DNA of 6,556 nucleotides from the NCBI GenBank assembly GCA_024225895.1, contig JAAEMC010000269.1, forward strand, positions 1 through 6,556. Direction: 5' to 3'. Shown here in pieces: positions 1 to 6,523 of the stretch (position 1 is the stretch's first letter; each line of letters starts with the position of its first letter). This stretch comes from Desulfobacteraceae bacterium. Lineage in GTDB: Bacteria; Desulfobacterota; Desulfobacteria; Desulfobacterales; Desulfobacteraceae. The notes beneath the pieces are model-generated. The model saw nothing but the letters and a program-made list of their open reading frames with translations, had not been told where the DNA came from and did not search any database. The translations under genes were made by a program, and so were the position numbers.

Positions 1-813
1 ATTGAATGTTCTGCCATGAGTTACGAGTACCTTGGCAAGGGTTTTGATATCCACGGCGGCGGCAAGGATTTGATCTTTCCCCACCATGAGAATGAAATTG
101 CCCAAAGCGAGGCTGCCTTTGGGGGTCAGTTTGTGAAATACTGGATACATAACGGGTTTGTTGATATTAATAATGAAAAAATGTCCAAATCCCTGGGCAA
201 TTTTACTATGATCAAAGAGGTGCTGGGCACCTATTCTCCCGAAGTCATCCGGATGTTTCTTTTGTCCAAGCATTACAGAAGCCCCATTGATTATTCACAA
301 GACTCCATGCGGGAGATGAATCTGGGTCTGGACCGGATTTATGCTTTCCTGGAACGCCTTGAAAATGCAGGTGCAGACCGGGAAGTTGATGCAAATGGTC
401 CGCTGTGGGAGGATTTTTCTGCAGCCCTGAATGATGATTTCAATTCAGCCAAAGGGCTGGCATCTGTCTTTGAAGCGGTTAAAAAGGGAAACAAGCTGCT
501 GGATGATGCAAAAGATCATCCAGGGGCAGAAGACCTGAAGACCTTGACTGCCGTATACAATGACATCCGGGCCATTGCCAATATCCTGGCCATTTTTTCA
601 CTCAAACCTTCAGACTATTTTGCAGCGAAAAAGGAAAAGGGTATGGCAGACAGTGCCATGGATGCCGAAAAGATCGAAGATCTGATCCAACAGCGTACCC
701 AGGCCAGAAAAGACAAAGATTTTTCCAGGGCCGACGAAATCCGGGACCTTCTGGCAGACAGCGGTATTACCCTGAAGGACGGACCCGAAGGCACCACCTG
801 GGAAATTTCATAA
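1..813 (+). CDS. cysS: Cysteinyl-tRNA synthetase, C-terminal part (partial, 5' end outside window)
   Basis: Class I aminoacyl-tRNA synthetase that attaches cysteine to tRNA-Cys in the cytoplasm. The frame is open from base 1, giving 270 residues. It begins in the family signature IECSAMS and continues through [22 protein letters not shown]. By alignment with the E. coli enzyme from memory, C3, H28 and E32 of the visible part are three of the four zinc ligands that select cysteine; the fourth would lie upstream. The ATP-binding KMSKS loop is intact at visible residues 60-64. The rest is the helical stem and C-terminal anticodon-binding region, ending in [11 protein letters not shown]. If the missing part has E. 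coli length (about 206 residues), the whole protein is about 476 residues, normal for the family. The N-terminal HIGH half cannot be checked. A terminator follows 28 bases after the stop codon, so this is the end of its transcription unit. Identification is essentially certain. Confidence 0.98.
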   Translation: MECSAMSYEYLGKGFDIHGGGKDLIFPHHENEIAQSEAAFGGQFVKYWIHNGFVDINNEKMSKSLGNFTMIKEVLGTYSPEVIRMFLLSKHYRSPIDYSQDSMREMNLGLDRIYAFLERLENAGADREVDANGPLWEDFSAALNDDFNSAKGLASVFEAVKKGNKLLDDAKDHPGAEDLKTLTAVYNDIRAIANILAIFSLKPSDYFAAKKEKGMADSAMDAEKIEDLIQQRTQARKDKDFSRADEIRDLLADSGITLKDGPEGTTWEIS

Positions 814-841
814 TCCCATTTTTGTTGAATCAAACCTTCCG

Positions 842-877
842 CCCGGATATGACACCTCATATCCGGGTTGTTTATTT
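842..877 (+). terminator. Rho-independent terminator of cysS
   Basis: A perfect 10-bp stem (CCCGGATATG at 842-851, CATATCCGGG at 858-867) closes a 6-base loop. It is followed by the T-rich stretch TTGTTTATTT (868-877). It starts 28 bases after the cysS stop codon. The T-tract is interrupted by G and A, so efficiency may be moderate, but geometry and position are typical. Confidence 0.85.
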
Positions 878-886
878 CACAGGCCC

Positions 887-1243
887 AAGAAACACTTCCT
901 ATATGATTTCCTGTTTCAGTTAACAAAAGATGAGTTCTTCAACTTGAAATCACAAATTGTGACATCAAGTTGGGGTGGAGCAAGAAAAATGCCATTGGCC
1001 TTTACGGAACAGGGTGTGGCAATGCTTTCAGGTATTTTAAACAGTGAGCGGACCATTGAAGTCAACATTCAAATCATGAGGGTTTTTACCAGGCTTAGAC
1101 GTGCACTAATAGAACATGAAGAACTCAGAATAGCTGTTAAAGAATTGAAAGAGACGACTGACGAACGGTTTGAGATTTTTTTTTCTGTCTTGGACAAACT
1201 CCTGGCCAATGATGAAAAGCCGAAACGGAAAATTGGATTCTAA
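887..1243 (+). pseudogene. ORF6N-domain DNA-binding protein, N-terminally truncated remnant
   Basis: The frame encodes FLFQLTKDEF, then KSQIVTSSWGG, then FTEQGVAMLSGILNSERTI, and ends in PKRKIGF. These are hallmarks of the C-terminal two thirds of ORF6N-domain proteins, found in prophages, mobile islands and many anaerobe chromosomes and thought to bind DNA. Resemblance starts near KKHFLYDF (about 887-910), matching the usual RFPEDF segment. The 50 or so residues that normally precede it are absent. The frame is open back to a stop at 773-775, but that part overlaps the cysS end and terminator and does not look like the family. It contains no ATG, GTG or TTG before the TTG at 944. That TTG would give a 99-residue product (944-1243) but has no convincing Shine-Dalgarno sequence. 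The residues after the TTG appear undamaged, with no internal stops, so loss was probably recent or a short product survives. I prefer a pseudogene; a translated fragment remains possible. Confidence 0.75.
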
Positions 1244-1275
1244 CTTTTCAGAGATATTATCACAATAGGTAATAC

Positions 1276-1318
1276 ACAAAAAACGGGCTTGCGGCAGATT
1301 GATGCCGTAAGCCCGTTT
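1276..1318 (-). terminator. Terminator for the repeat-protein gene, possibly bidirectional
   Basis: A 16-position stem (1281-1296 with 1303-1318) closes the 6-base loop GATTGA. It has one imperfect pair (1291/1308), which is G-U if read on the plus strand and C-A on the minus strand. On the minus strand the stem runs into six T residues (complement of 1278-1283, three of them inside the stem). It begins 24 bases after the stop codon of the 639-residue gene, so it best serves that gene. On the plus strand only TTT follows, but it lies 37 bases after the ORF6N remnant stop and may also block read-through from that side. Confidence 0.8.
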
Positions 1319-1342
1319 GTAATTACGATCAATAAATTTTAT

Positions 1343-3262
1343 TTAATTAATTCTCTGCAATATTCTGGAGGACCATTTCTGATCATCCAGACGACTTCTT
1401 AGGCTGGTACCCAGTTTGGAAAGCATTTCATTGGAATCGGCTTTCTTTTCAGCGGCTTCGTAAATTTTTGATGCGGTCTGTGTATCTTTTACAGTAACCA
1501 GAGCAAGCTCTGCAAGTTTGAGCAGGTCATCAAAGGAACCCAGCTTTTGCAGGGCGGAATTTACAATGGTTGTCATCATTGCGGCATCTGCGTTCTGATA
1601 GTTCATCAGGTTGATCAGCTGGTCATATTCTTTCAGGGTCTGGCAAAGGCTTTCGGCAGAACCATAAAGGCTGATAGCCCAGTCTTTGTCTGCCAGGCCG
1701 TTAAATACCGCACCGGCAATAAAGGCGTAATCCATAAGGGTGGAACAGTTTTCTTCAGCTTTTTTCAGCAGGGTTGTTGCCCAGTCCATGTCATTGAATT
1801 TGCTCATTGCCACGGATGATAACTTCACTATGTCTGCATTCTCTTGGGCGTTTTTCTCTACATCTGCATAGATGTTGCGAACCCATTTGTCGTCTTTAAG
1901 GGTTGCGGCAATGGCCGTGGTCAGTTCATCGTAGTAGCTGAAGCTGACGCATTTTTTCAAGAGGCTTTCATAGATTTCTTTTACCCATGCTTCGTCAGCC
2001 AGATCTTTCTGGATTGCAGCAGCCAGTTTGATGAAATCATTGAAGTTAATGGTCATGCCCTGGGTGGTTTTATAAAGCTTGGCTGCATAGTATTTGTCCT
2101 GGGTGGTGGCAAATACTTCTTTGGCCAGTTCGCGCATCTGATAGGCTGTTTCGTTATCCCGTTCCCTTAAGATATAGTCTGCATATTCTTTAGGGGAGGC
2201 TTCTCTTTTTTCAACCTGGAAGGCAATGGCATCGGTCCATTCCTTATCATCGGTCACTATCTCCTGGATGGCCTTGGCAGTTTTGAGAAAGTCATCATTT
2301 GTTTTGACAGCTCCTTCAGCCTGTTTGAGGACATCAATGGCGGCTTGGGTGTCTTTCAGGTCTTTAGCCAGGGCATTGGCAAGATCTACCAACTGACCGC
2401 AGTCCGGGTTTGTGGCAGCGGCTTTTTGATATACGCCGGAAGCAAACTTGGCATCCGTGGTGTTGTCAAATGCTGCCTTTGCAAGCTTCAGGTAATCGGC
2501 AAATGCTTCAAAAACCGATTCTGCTTTTTGATAGATGGACAATAAAAATGCTGCGTCATCAGATTTCTCTTTGACTGTTTGGGCAAACTTAATCAGTTCA
2601 TCCCCGGATTCAAGAGATGCCAGGGCTTTGTCATAGATGGCTTTTGCAAAGTCGGCATCTTCAAGGTCTTCATTGACGCCGGCGGCCAGCACTACGAAAT
2701 CCTCAGCTTTGGCTGCTTTTTCCATTGCCTTTTCATAGACCTCTTTGGCTTTGCCTTTATCCTTGGAAGTTTCCAGGACTGACTTGGCAAAGGCAACAAA
2801 ATCATCGGCTTTGGTACATTTGGCAAAAGCTTTTTCCACAGTTTCCTGGGCAAGAGCTTCATCCTTGAGAACCTCGGAAATTTTAGCGCTGAGCATTAAA
2901 AAATCAGCCACCTTGGTGCACTTGGCGCTGGCATCGCTGAAAATGGCTTTGGAAGTATCTTCCATTTTCAATTCAAGGGCGCCGCCGGCAAGATTTAAGA
3001 AGTCTTCCAGATTCATGCACAAGGTTTTGCCCTGTTCCAGGAAAGTTGTGGCAAGTTCATTGTTTTCCAGTATATCAAGGCTGGCTTTGGCATATGTGAC
3101 TGTATCTTCCCAGGTCTCGGCCCATTCTGCACCTTCTTCTAAAAGCTCTGCTGCCCAGTCATTGTCTTTGAGGCCATCTACAATTTCTTTAGCCACACCA
3201 ATATACTCGTCCGGCGCATCACACTCCTCTGCTTTCTCTTCTAATTCTTCTTTGAGTCCCAT
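1343..3262 (-). CDS. Uncharacterised 639-residue helical-repeat (TPR/HAT-like) protein
   Basis: I do not recognise a named family. Almost the whole chain divides into about 18 units of 33-35 residues, the first at residues 1-33 and the last half unit at 626-639. A typical unit reads D-x-x-W/F-A-x-x-I/L-Y-x-K-A-E, a variable stretch, then D-F/Y-x-x-L-A-x-A/V and L-x-D. Examples are DADFAKAIYDKALASLESGD (202-221) and DMDWATTLLKKAEENCSTLM (491-510). The unit length and the pattern of small and large hydrophobic residues suit two antiparallel helices, as in TPR or HAT repeats, stacking into a right-handed solenoid. One unit (338-388) is 51 residues long, as if carrying an extra half repeat. There is no signal peptide, membrane segment or catalytic motif; the protein is acidic and probably cytoplasmic. 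By analogy with solenoids it would be a scaffold or protein-binding surface; that is inference. The start is well supported: AAGGAGA lies 6 bases before the ATG. It is probably transcribed alone, between a 199-base gap to glnS and its own terminator. Weak TAAAAT-like -10 candidates exist near 3322-3327 (minus), without a good -35. Confidence 0.9.
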   Translation of the reverse strand: MGLKEELEEKAEECDAPDEYIGVAKEIVDGLKDNDWAAELLEEGAEWAETWEDTVTYAKASLDILENNELATTFLEQGKTLCMNLEDFLNLAGGALELKMEDTSKAIFSDASAKCTKVADFLMLSAKISEVLKDEALAQETVEKAFAKCTKADDFVAFAKSVLETSKDKGKAKEVYEKAMEKAAKAEDFVVLAAGVNEDLEDADFAKAIYDKALASLESGDELIKFAQTVKEKSDDAAFLLSIYQKAESVFEAFADYLKLAKAAFDNTTDAKFASGVYQKAAATNPDCGQLVDLANALAKDLKDTQAAIDVLKQAEGAVKTNDDFLKTAKAIQEIVTDDKEWTDAIAFQVEKREASPKEYADYILRERDNETAYQMRELAKEVFATTQDKYYAAKLYKTTQGMTINFNDFIKLAAAIQKDLADEAWVKEIYESLLKKCVSFSYYDELTTAIAATLKDDKWVRNIYADVEKNAQENADIVKLSSVAMSKFNDMDWATTLLKKAEENCSTLMDYAFIAGAVFNGLADKDWAISLYGSAESLCQTLKEYDQLINLMNYQNADAAMMTTIVNSALQKLGSFDDLLKLAELALVTVKDTQTASKIYEAAEKKADSNEMLSKLGTSLRSRLDDQKWSSRILQRIN

Positions 3263-3268
3263 ATTCTT

Positions 3269-3275
3269 TCTCCTT
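3269..3275 (-). promoter_or_regulatory. Shine-Dalgarno sequence of the 639-residue repeat protein
   Basis: Minus-strand AAGGAGA, 6 bases before the ATG at 3262. The strong match and spacing fix this start and argue that the gene is actively translated. Confidence 0.8.
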
Positions 3276-3461
3276 TTTTAAGATAAATGTATGGATATAT
3301 CATTTGATTTTGGTATGCAAAATTTTATTCAAATCTCAAACTAACCAGCCTTATCACGATGGATTAATTTTTGCAAATAATATGATGAATTACAGGTTGT
3401 TACCCCCTTAGGGCCGGTCTGAAATACTTGTAGAATTCAGCATAGATGCAAAATAAACCGG

Positions 3462-5207
3462 TCAGGATTTCCTGTTTTTCTTTTTGTTTTTCTTTTTGTT
3501 TTTCTTTTTGGCCTGCTGCTTTTTTTGCTGTAATTGCTGCCGGGTAATCTTTGCCCAGGCATCCCTTAAAGTAACCGTCCGGTTAAAGACCGGCTTTTCT
3601 TTGGTGGAATCCTTTGTATCCAGACAGAAATACCCTATCCGTTCAAATTGATAGGCTTTTTCAGGTACTGCGTTTTCAAGACATTTTTCCAGTTTGCAGT
3701 TCGAAAGTATTTCAAGGGAATCGGTATTGAGGTTTTCCAAAAAGTCCTGTTTGCCCTGTTCCGGATCTTCATCTTTAAAAAGACGGTCATAAAGACGGAC
3801 CTCGGCATCTGTGCAATGACCCGCATCCACCCAGTGGATGGTGCCCTTTACCTTTCGGCCGTCAGGGGCATTGCCGCCCTTGGTTTCAGGGTCGTATGTG
3901 CATATCAGTTGTGTAACATTGCCTTTTTCATTCTTGATCACATCCTTGCAGGTCACAAAATAGGCATATCTTAGCCGGACTTCCCGGCCAGGGCCAAGGC
4001 GGAAGAATTTTTTCGGTGGATCTTCCATGAAATCATCCTGCTCAATATAAAGTTCTTTGGAAAAGCTGACCTGTCTTTTACCCATTTCCTCTTTCTGGGG
4101 ATGGTTGGCTGCATCAAGTGTCTCTGTCCGGCCTTCGGGGTAATTTTCAATAATGACTTTCAATGGCTTGATCACGCCCATCATCCGTGGAGCGATTTTG
4201 TTTAGGTCATCTCTGATACATGATTCCAACAACCCTACATCAATGCGGGAATCTTTTTTAGATACCCCGATGGTGTTACAGAAGTTTCGGATGGATGCCG
4301 GGGTATATCCCCTTCTTCGGATGCCTTCCAGGGTTGGAAGCCTCGGATCATCCCAACCGGATACATGGTTTTCTTCCACCAGGCGTTGTAATTTGCGTTT
4401 ACTTAAAACAGTATAATTGATATTCATCCGGGCAAATTCAATTTGCTGGGGATGGGACGGGGTTTCCAACTGGTCGATAATCCAGTCGTACAAAGGCCTG
4501 TGATCTTCAAATTCCAGGCTGCAAAGACTATGGGTAATCATTTCCAAAGCATCGGAAAGGCAGTGGGTAAAGTCATACATGGGATAAATCACCCATTTAG
4601 TCCCGGTCCTGGGGTGGGATGCCTTTTTCACCCGGTAGATGATGGGGTCCCGCAGATTGATATTGGGCGATTTCATGTTAATCTTTGCCCGCAGGGTATG
4701 AATCCCCTCCTCAAACTCCCCTTGTTTCATCCTCTCAAAAAGATCCAGGTTTTCTTCGACCGGTCTTTCCCGGTACGGGCTGTCCTTGCCCACTTCTGTC
4801 AGGGTTCCGCGGTATTCGCGGATTTCATTGGGTGTGAGGCTGCAGACATAGGCTTTACCCTTTTTGATCAGTTCAACGGCAAATTCATAAAGCCGGTCAA
4901 AATAATTAGAAGCATACAGGGGGGTGTCAAATTCAAAACCCAGCCACTTCACAGTTGATATGATGGATTCAATGTAAATTTGTTTTTCTTTGGCCGGATT
5001 GGAGTCATCAAACCTTAAGTTGCATTTTCCGTTGAACTTTTGGGCCATATTAAAATTCAGGCAGATGGACTTGGCATGGCCTATGTGAAGGAAGCCGTTG
5101 GGCTCCGGCGGGAAGCGGGTGACTACCCGTCCGTCATTTTTGTTGTTTTCAATATCTTTTGTGATGATGGTTTCAATAAAATGCCCTTTTTTAATCGCGT
5201 CGTCCAT
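3462..5207 (-). CDS. glnS: Glutaminyl-tRNA synthetase with lysine-rich C-terminal tail
   Basis: Class I synthetase that charges tRNA-Gln directly with glutamine and ATP in the cytoplasm, so this organism need not rely only on the Glu-tRNA amidotransferase route. The N-terminus has [18 protein letters not shown], with the HIGH motif at residues 41-44, then [10 protein letters not shown]. The KMSKS-type loop is VLSKR at 267-271. Stretches such as [31 protein letters not shown] and [19 protein letters not shown] match the E. coli enzyme closely in memory. The C-terminal beta-barrel anticodon region is present through [16 protein letters not shown] (538-553). The protein has 581 residues against about 554 in E. 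coli. The excess is a basic tail after residue 553 that ends in three KKKN repeats (567-578) and RKS. No YqeY-type fusion domain is present. The ATG at 5207 has GAGGGG only 3 bases upstream, a tight but usable spacing. No convincing terminator follows the stop codon. Confidence 0.98.
   Translation of the reverse strand: MDDAIKKGHFIETIITKDIENNKNDGRVVTRFPPEPNGFLHIGHAKSICLNFNMAQKFNGKCNLRFDDSNPAKEKQIYIESIISTVKWLGFEFDTPLYASNYFDRLYEFAVELIKKGKAYVCSLTPNEIREYRGTLTEVGKDSPYRERPVEENLDLFERMKQGEFEEGIHTLRAKINMKSPNINLRDPIIYRVKKASHPRTGTKWVIYPMYDFTHCLSDALEMITHSLCSLEFEDHRPLYDWIIDQLETPSHPQQIEFARMNINYTVLSKRKLQRLVEENHVSGWDDPRLPTLEGIRRRGYTPASIRNFCNTIGVSKKDSRIDVGLLESCIRDDLNKIAPRMMGVIKPLKVIIENYPEGRTETLDAANHPQKEEMGKRQVSFSKELYIEQDDFMEDPPKKFFRLGPGREVRLRYAYFVTCKDVIKNEKGNVTQLICTYDPETKGGNAPDGRKVKGTIHWVDAGHCTDAEVRLYDRLFKDEDPEQGKQDFLENLNTDSLEILSNCKLEKCLENAVPEKAYQFERIGYFCLDTKDSTKEKPVFNRTVTLRDAWAKITRQQLQQKKQQAKKKNKKKNKKKNRKS
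3474..3509 (-). repeat. Three perfect 12-base tandem repeats in the glnS 3' end
   Basis: GTTTTTCTTTTT on the plus strand occurs three times without a mismatch (3474-3485, 3486-3497, 3498-3509). On the coding strand each copy reads K-K-K-N, giving residues 567-578 of GlnRS. The period is a multiple of three, so gain or loss of copies would change tail length without a frameshift. The homopolymer T5 runs inside could also slip by single bases. Confidence 0.95.
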
Positions 5208-5239
5208 TAGCCCCTCTGTAATTTAAAAATTAGTATTCA

Positions 5240-5268
5240 ATTAAGAATATCATCTTTATCATAATCAA
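5240..5268 (-). promoter_or_regulatory. glnS: Possible glnS promoter
   Basis: On the minus strand TTGATT (5263-5268) is followed after 17 bases by CTTAAT (5240-5245). Each hexamer matches 4 of 6 sigma-70 consensus positions. It would place the start of transcription about 25-30 bases before the glnS ATG. The region is AT-rich, so chance matches are likely; this is the best candidate seen rather than a firm call. Confidence 0.3.
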
Positions 5269-5286
5269 GGAGTTCCTTAAAGGAGT
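5267..5286. repeat. Direct repeat AAGGAGT with intervening complement, upstream of glnS
   Basis: AAGGAGT occurs at 5267-5273 and 5280-5286, a 13-base period. TCCTT (5274-5278) between the copies can pair with either AAGGA. The cluster overlaps the upstream edge of the candidate glnS -35 box, so it could be an operator or an RNA switch element. It could also be chance in a short intergenic region. Confidence 0.3.
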
Positions 5287-5380
5287 ATTTAGGGGGCCGT
5301 GATGGTGGCCAGGGATGTACCTTTTTTCTATTATTATGGCATGTTATGGAATTTGATGGTGGATTTGGGGGTTAGGAAAG

Positions 5381-5451
5381 GCCCCGGAGGGAGGAGATTA
5401 TCTAACTTAATTTAGGCGGTTGCAGCGCTTATTTGATAGATTCTCCGGGGC
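5381..5451. repeat. 71-base segment bounded by perfect 9-bp inverted repeats
   Basis: GCCCCGGAG (5381-5389) and CTCCGGGGC (5443-5451) are exact reverse complements in a non-coding gap. Two further G-T pairs may extend the stem inward. The 53-base interior can form smaller helices: TATC/GATA (5399-5402 with 5435-5438), CTAA/TTAG (5402-5405 with 5412-5415, exclusive with the first at base 5402) and AGGCG/CGCTT (5414-5418 with 5426-5430, one G-U). It lies 22 bases beyond the stop of the barrel gene and about 174 bases before glnS. It could be a 3' stem-loop of the barrel transcript, a leader structure or a small palindromic mobile repeat. No T-tract follows on either strand, so an ordinary Rho-independent terminator is unlikely. 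Confidence 0.55.
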
Positions 5452-5473
5452 ATTGGAAGGGCAAAAATAAGAA

Positions 5474-6463
5474 TTAAAAACGGTATCCGATTCCGATTCC
5501 GGTACCAAAGCCTTCGAATTCGTAGAATTCAATATTGGCATCATTGACTATATATTGTCCAAAGACGGTAACTAAATAATTTTTAAATCCAAAGGGATTA
5601 AGATAGGTGTAGGTTGTGCCAATTGAATACTGGTTCTCGTCCCGGGTTTTATTGAATTCCGGGTGAAGACCGTCGTAATCCCTTCGAAAAAGAGCGGCAC
5701 TGGTTTCCAACTCCCAGCTGTTGCCCTTAAAGATGTGGGTGAGAGTTGCGCCATATCCGTCATAGGAATAGCTTTCTCCGTCCATATCTCCTATCTCGTA
5801 AGCCAGGGATGCTGAAAATTCATTTTTTTTGCCTGGGTCGGTCCAGTGCAGAATATTGCCCAGGGCAAAGGTATGAATTTGACCATCTCTTGCTAATCTC
5901 GAGTCCCTGCTTCCGGAGATGTCATTATCAATGTCGATGGCGTTTTGCTTATAACTCAGGTCTATGCCGGTTTCCATTATATTTTGCCAGGCCAATTGGA
6001 AAATAAATAACTCCTTATCTGTTTTCTGTCGATGGACATTTGTTAGAAAAGGATCTGCCCATGCATCAAATTCCATAAAACCGACACCAGCTGTGAAATT
6101 TCCGATCCTGTCAAAGTATTGGGAAACATATAAAGTCGGTCCGTCCCCTGCTCCGCTGAGGCCAAGCTGGGTGCCGGTCAAAGCAAAGAAATAACTCAGT
6201 TCTGCAATAAAGAACAACTCAACTTCAGAGAGGTCTTGATCAGTATTTAATGAAGTGATGTAACTGTCGCCATATTCAGCATCTTCCCCGAAAGTTTCAC
6301 CTCCAAGATATTGGGTCCCAAGCAAAAGTGTTCCGGAAAATCCGGGTTTTGGCTTATTCTCATTGATCTGGCTTGCCTCTTCTGCATGGGCATGGGCAAA
6401 GAAAAGGGCAAAACTAAAGATTGAGGTGGCAATTGCTATAATGATTATCTGTTGTTTCAGCAT
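5474..6463 (-). CDS. DUF2860-type outer-membrane beta-barrel protein
   Basis: A 329-residue protein probably exported by Sec and inserted in the outer membrane. Residues 1-27 form a signal peptide: short KQQ start, hydrophobic IIIIAIATSIFSFALFF, then AHAHA with likely cleavage before E28. The mature part opens with KPGFSGTLLLG and alternates polar and aromatic residues in strand-like runs. It ends in GIGIGYRF, the C-terminal phenylalanine signal used by the BAM machinery. Segments WADPFLTN (135-142), IDIDNDISGS (176-185), EFNKTRDENQ (269-278) and ANIEFYEFEGF (309-319) resemble, from memory, DUF2860 proteins of Vibrio and relatives, whose function is unknown. The frame runs up to an ATG at 6508, but I choose 6463: it has a strong Shine-Dalgarno at proper spacing, gives a clean signal peptide, and the upstream ATG would sit before the -10 box. 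Substrate or pore activity cannot be told from sequence. No T-tract terminator follows, only the inverted-repeat segment. Confidence 0.85.
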   Translation of the reverse strand: MLKQQIIIIAIATSIFSFALFFAHAHAEEASQINENKPKPGFSGTLLLGTQYLGGETFGEDAEYGDSYITSLNTDQDLSEVELFFIAELSYFFALTGTQLGLSGAGDGPTLYVSQYFDRIGNFTAGVGFMEFDAWADPFLTNVHRQKTDKELFIFQLAWQNIMETGIDLSYKQNAIDIDNDISGSRDSRLARDGQIHTFALGNILHWTDPGKKNEFSASLAYEIGDMDGESYSYDGYGATLTHIFKGNSWELETSAALFRRDYDGLHPEFNKTRDENQYSIGTTYTYLNPFGFKNYLVTVFGQYIVNDANIEFYEFEGFGTGIGIGYRF

Positions 6464-6471
6464 TAAATGTA

Positions 6472-6478
6472 TCTCCTT
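6472..6478 (-). promoter_or_regulatory. Shine-Dalgarno sequence fixing the start of the barrel gene
   Basis: Minus-strand AAGGAGA, 8 bases before the ATG at 6463. This decides between the start at 6463 and the longer frame beginning at 6508, which would add 15 residues before the signal peptide. Confidence 0.8.
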
Positions 6479-6494
6479 ATTGGCAACTATCTTT

Positions 6495-6523
6495 ATTATA
6501 CTCGTCATAAAAAGCGGTGTTCT
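6495..6523 (-). promoter_or_regulatory. Sigma-70-type promoter of the barrel gene
   Basis: On the minus strand a perfect TATAAT (6495-6500) lies 17 bases after AGAACA (6518-6523), a half match to the -35 consensus. Transcription would start near 6488, giving a leader of about 25 bases that contains the Shine-Dalgarno. A short inverted repeat, GCGGT/ACCGC (6514-6518 with 6539-6543), flanks the -35 region and could be a regulator site. The weak -35 box would fit an activated promoter. Confidence 0.55.

Noticed and set aside
615..926. 103-codon minus-strand frame over the cysS end
   Set aside because: It crosses the cysS coding end, the terminator hairpin and the ORF6N remnant; no protein-like pattern.
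2745..3281. 178-codon open frame on the plus strand, antisense to the repeat protein
   Set aside because: It lies wholly opposite the helical-repeat gene; its composition is serine/alanine/leucine-rich, as expected from the complement of a Glu/Lys/Ala-rich repeat gene, and it has no family features.
3281..3461. Terminator for glnS in the gap before the repeat-protein gene
   Set aside because: Only a 3-bp CCC/GGG hairpin and a distant 5-bp ACCGG/CCGGT pair are present; neither is followed by a T-tract, so transcription may read on or stop by Rho.
4443..4958. 171-codon open frame on the plus strand opposite glnS
   Set aside because: Antisense shadow of a highly conserved synthetase gene, with no recognisable domain or ribosome binding site.
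5304..5327. Plus-strand hairpin followed by six T residues
   Set aside because: The stem is only about four pairs (one G-U), and no plus-strand gene ends upstream.
5302..5415. Small 37-codon plus-strand frame (MVARDVPFFYYYGMLW...)
   Set aside because: The AAGGAG upstream is too far (17 bases) and only a G-run is near the ATG; it runs into the inverted-repeat segment and has no supporting homology or codon evidence.
5208..5473. T-box or other tRNA-sensing leader for glnS
   Set aside because: No T-box sequence, specifier hairpin or antiterminator/terminator pair is visible on the minus strand.
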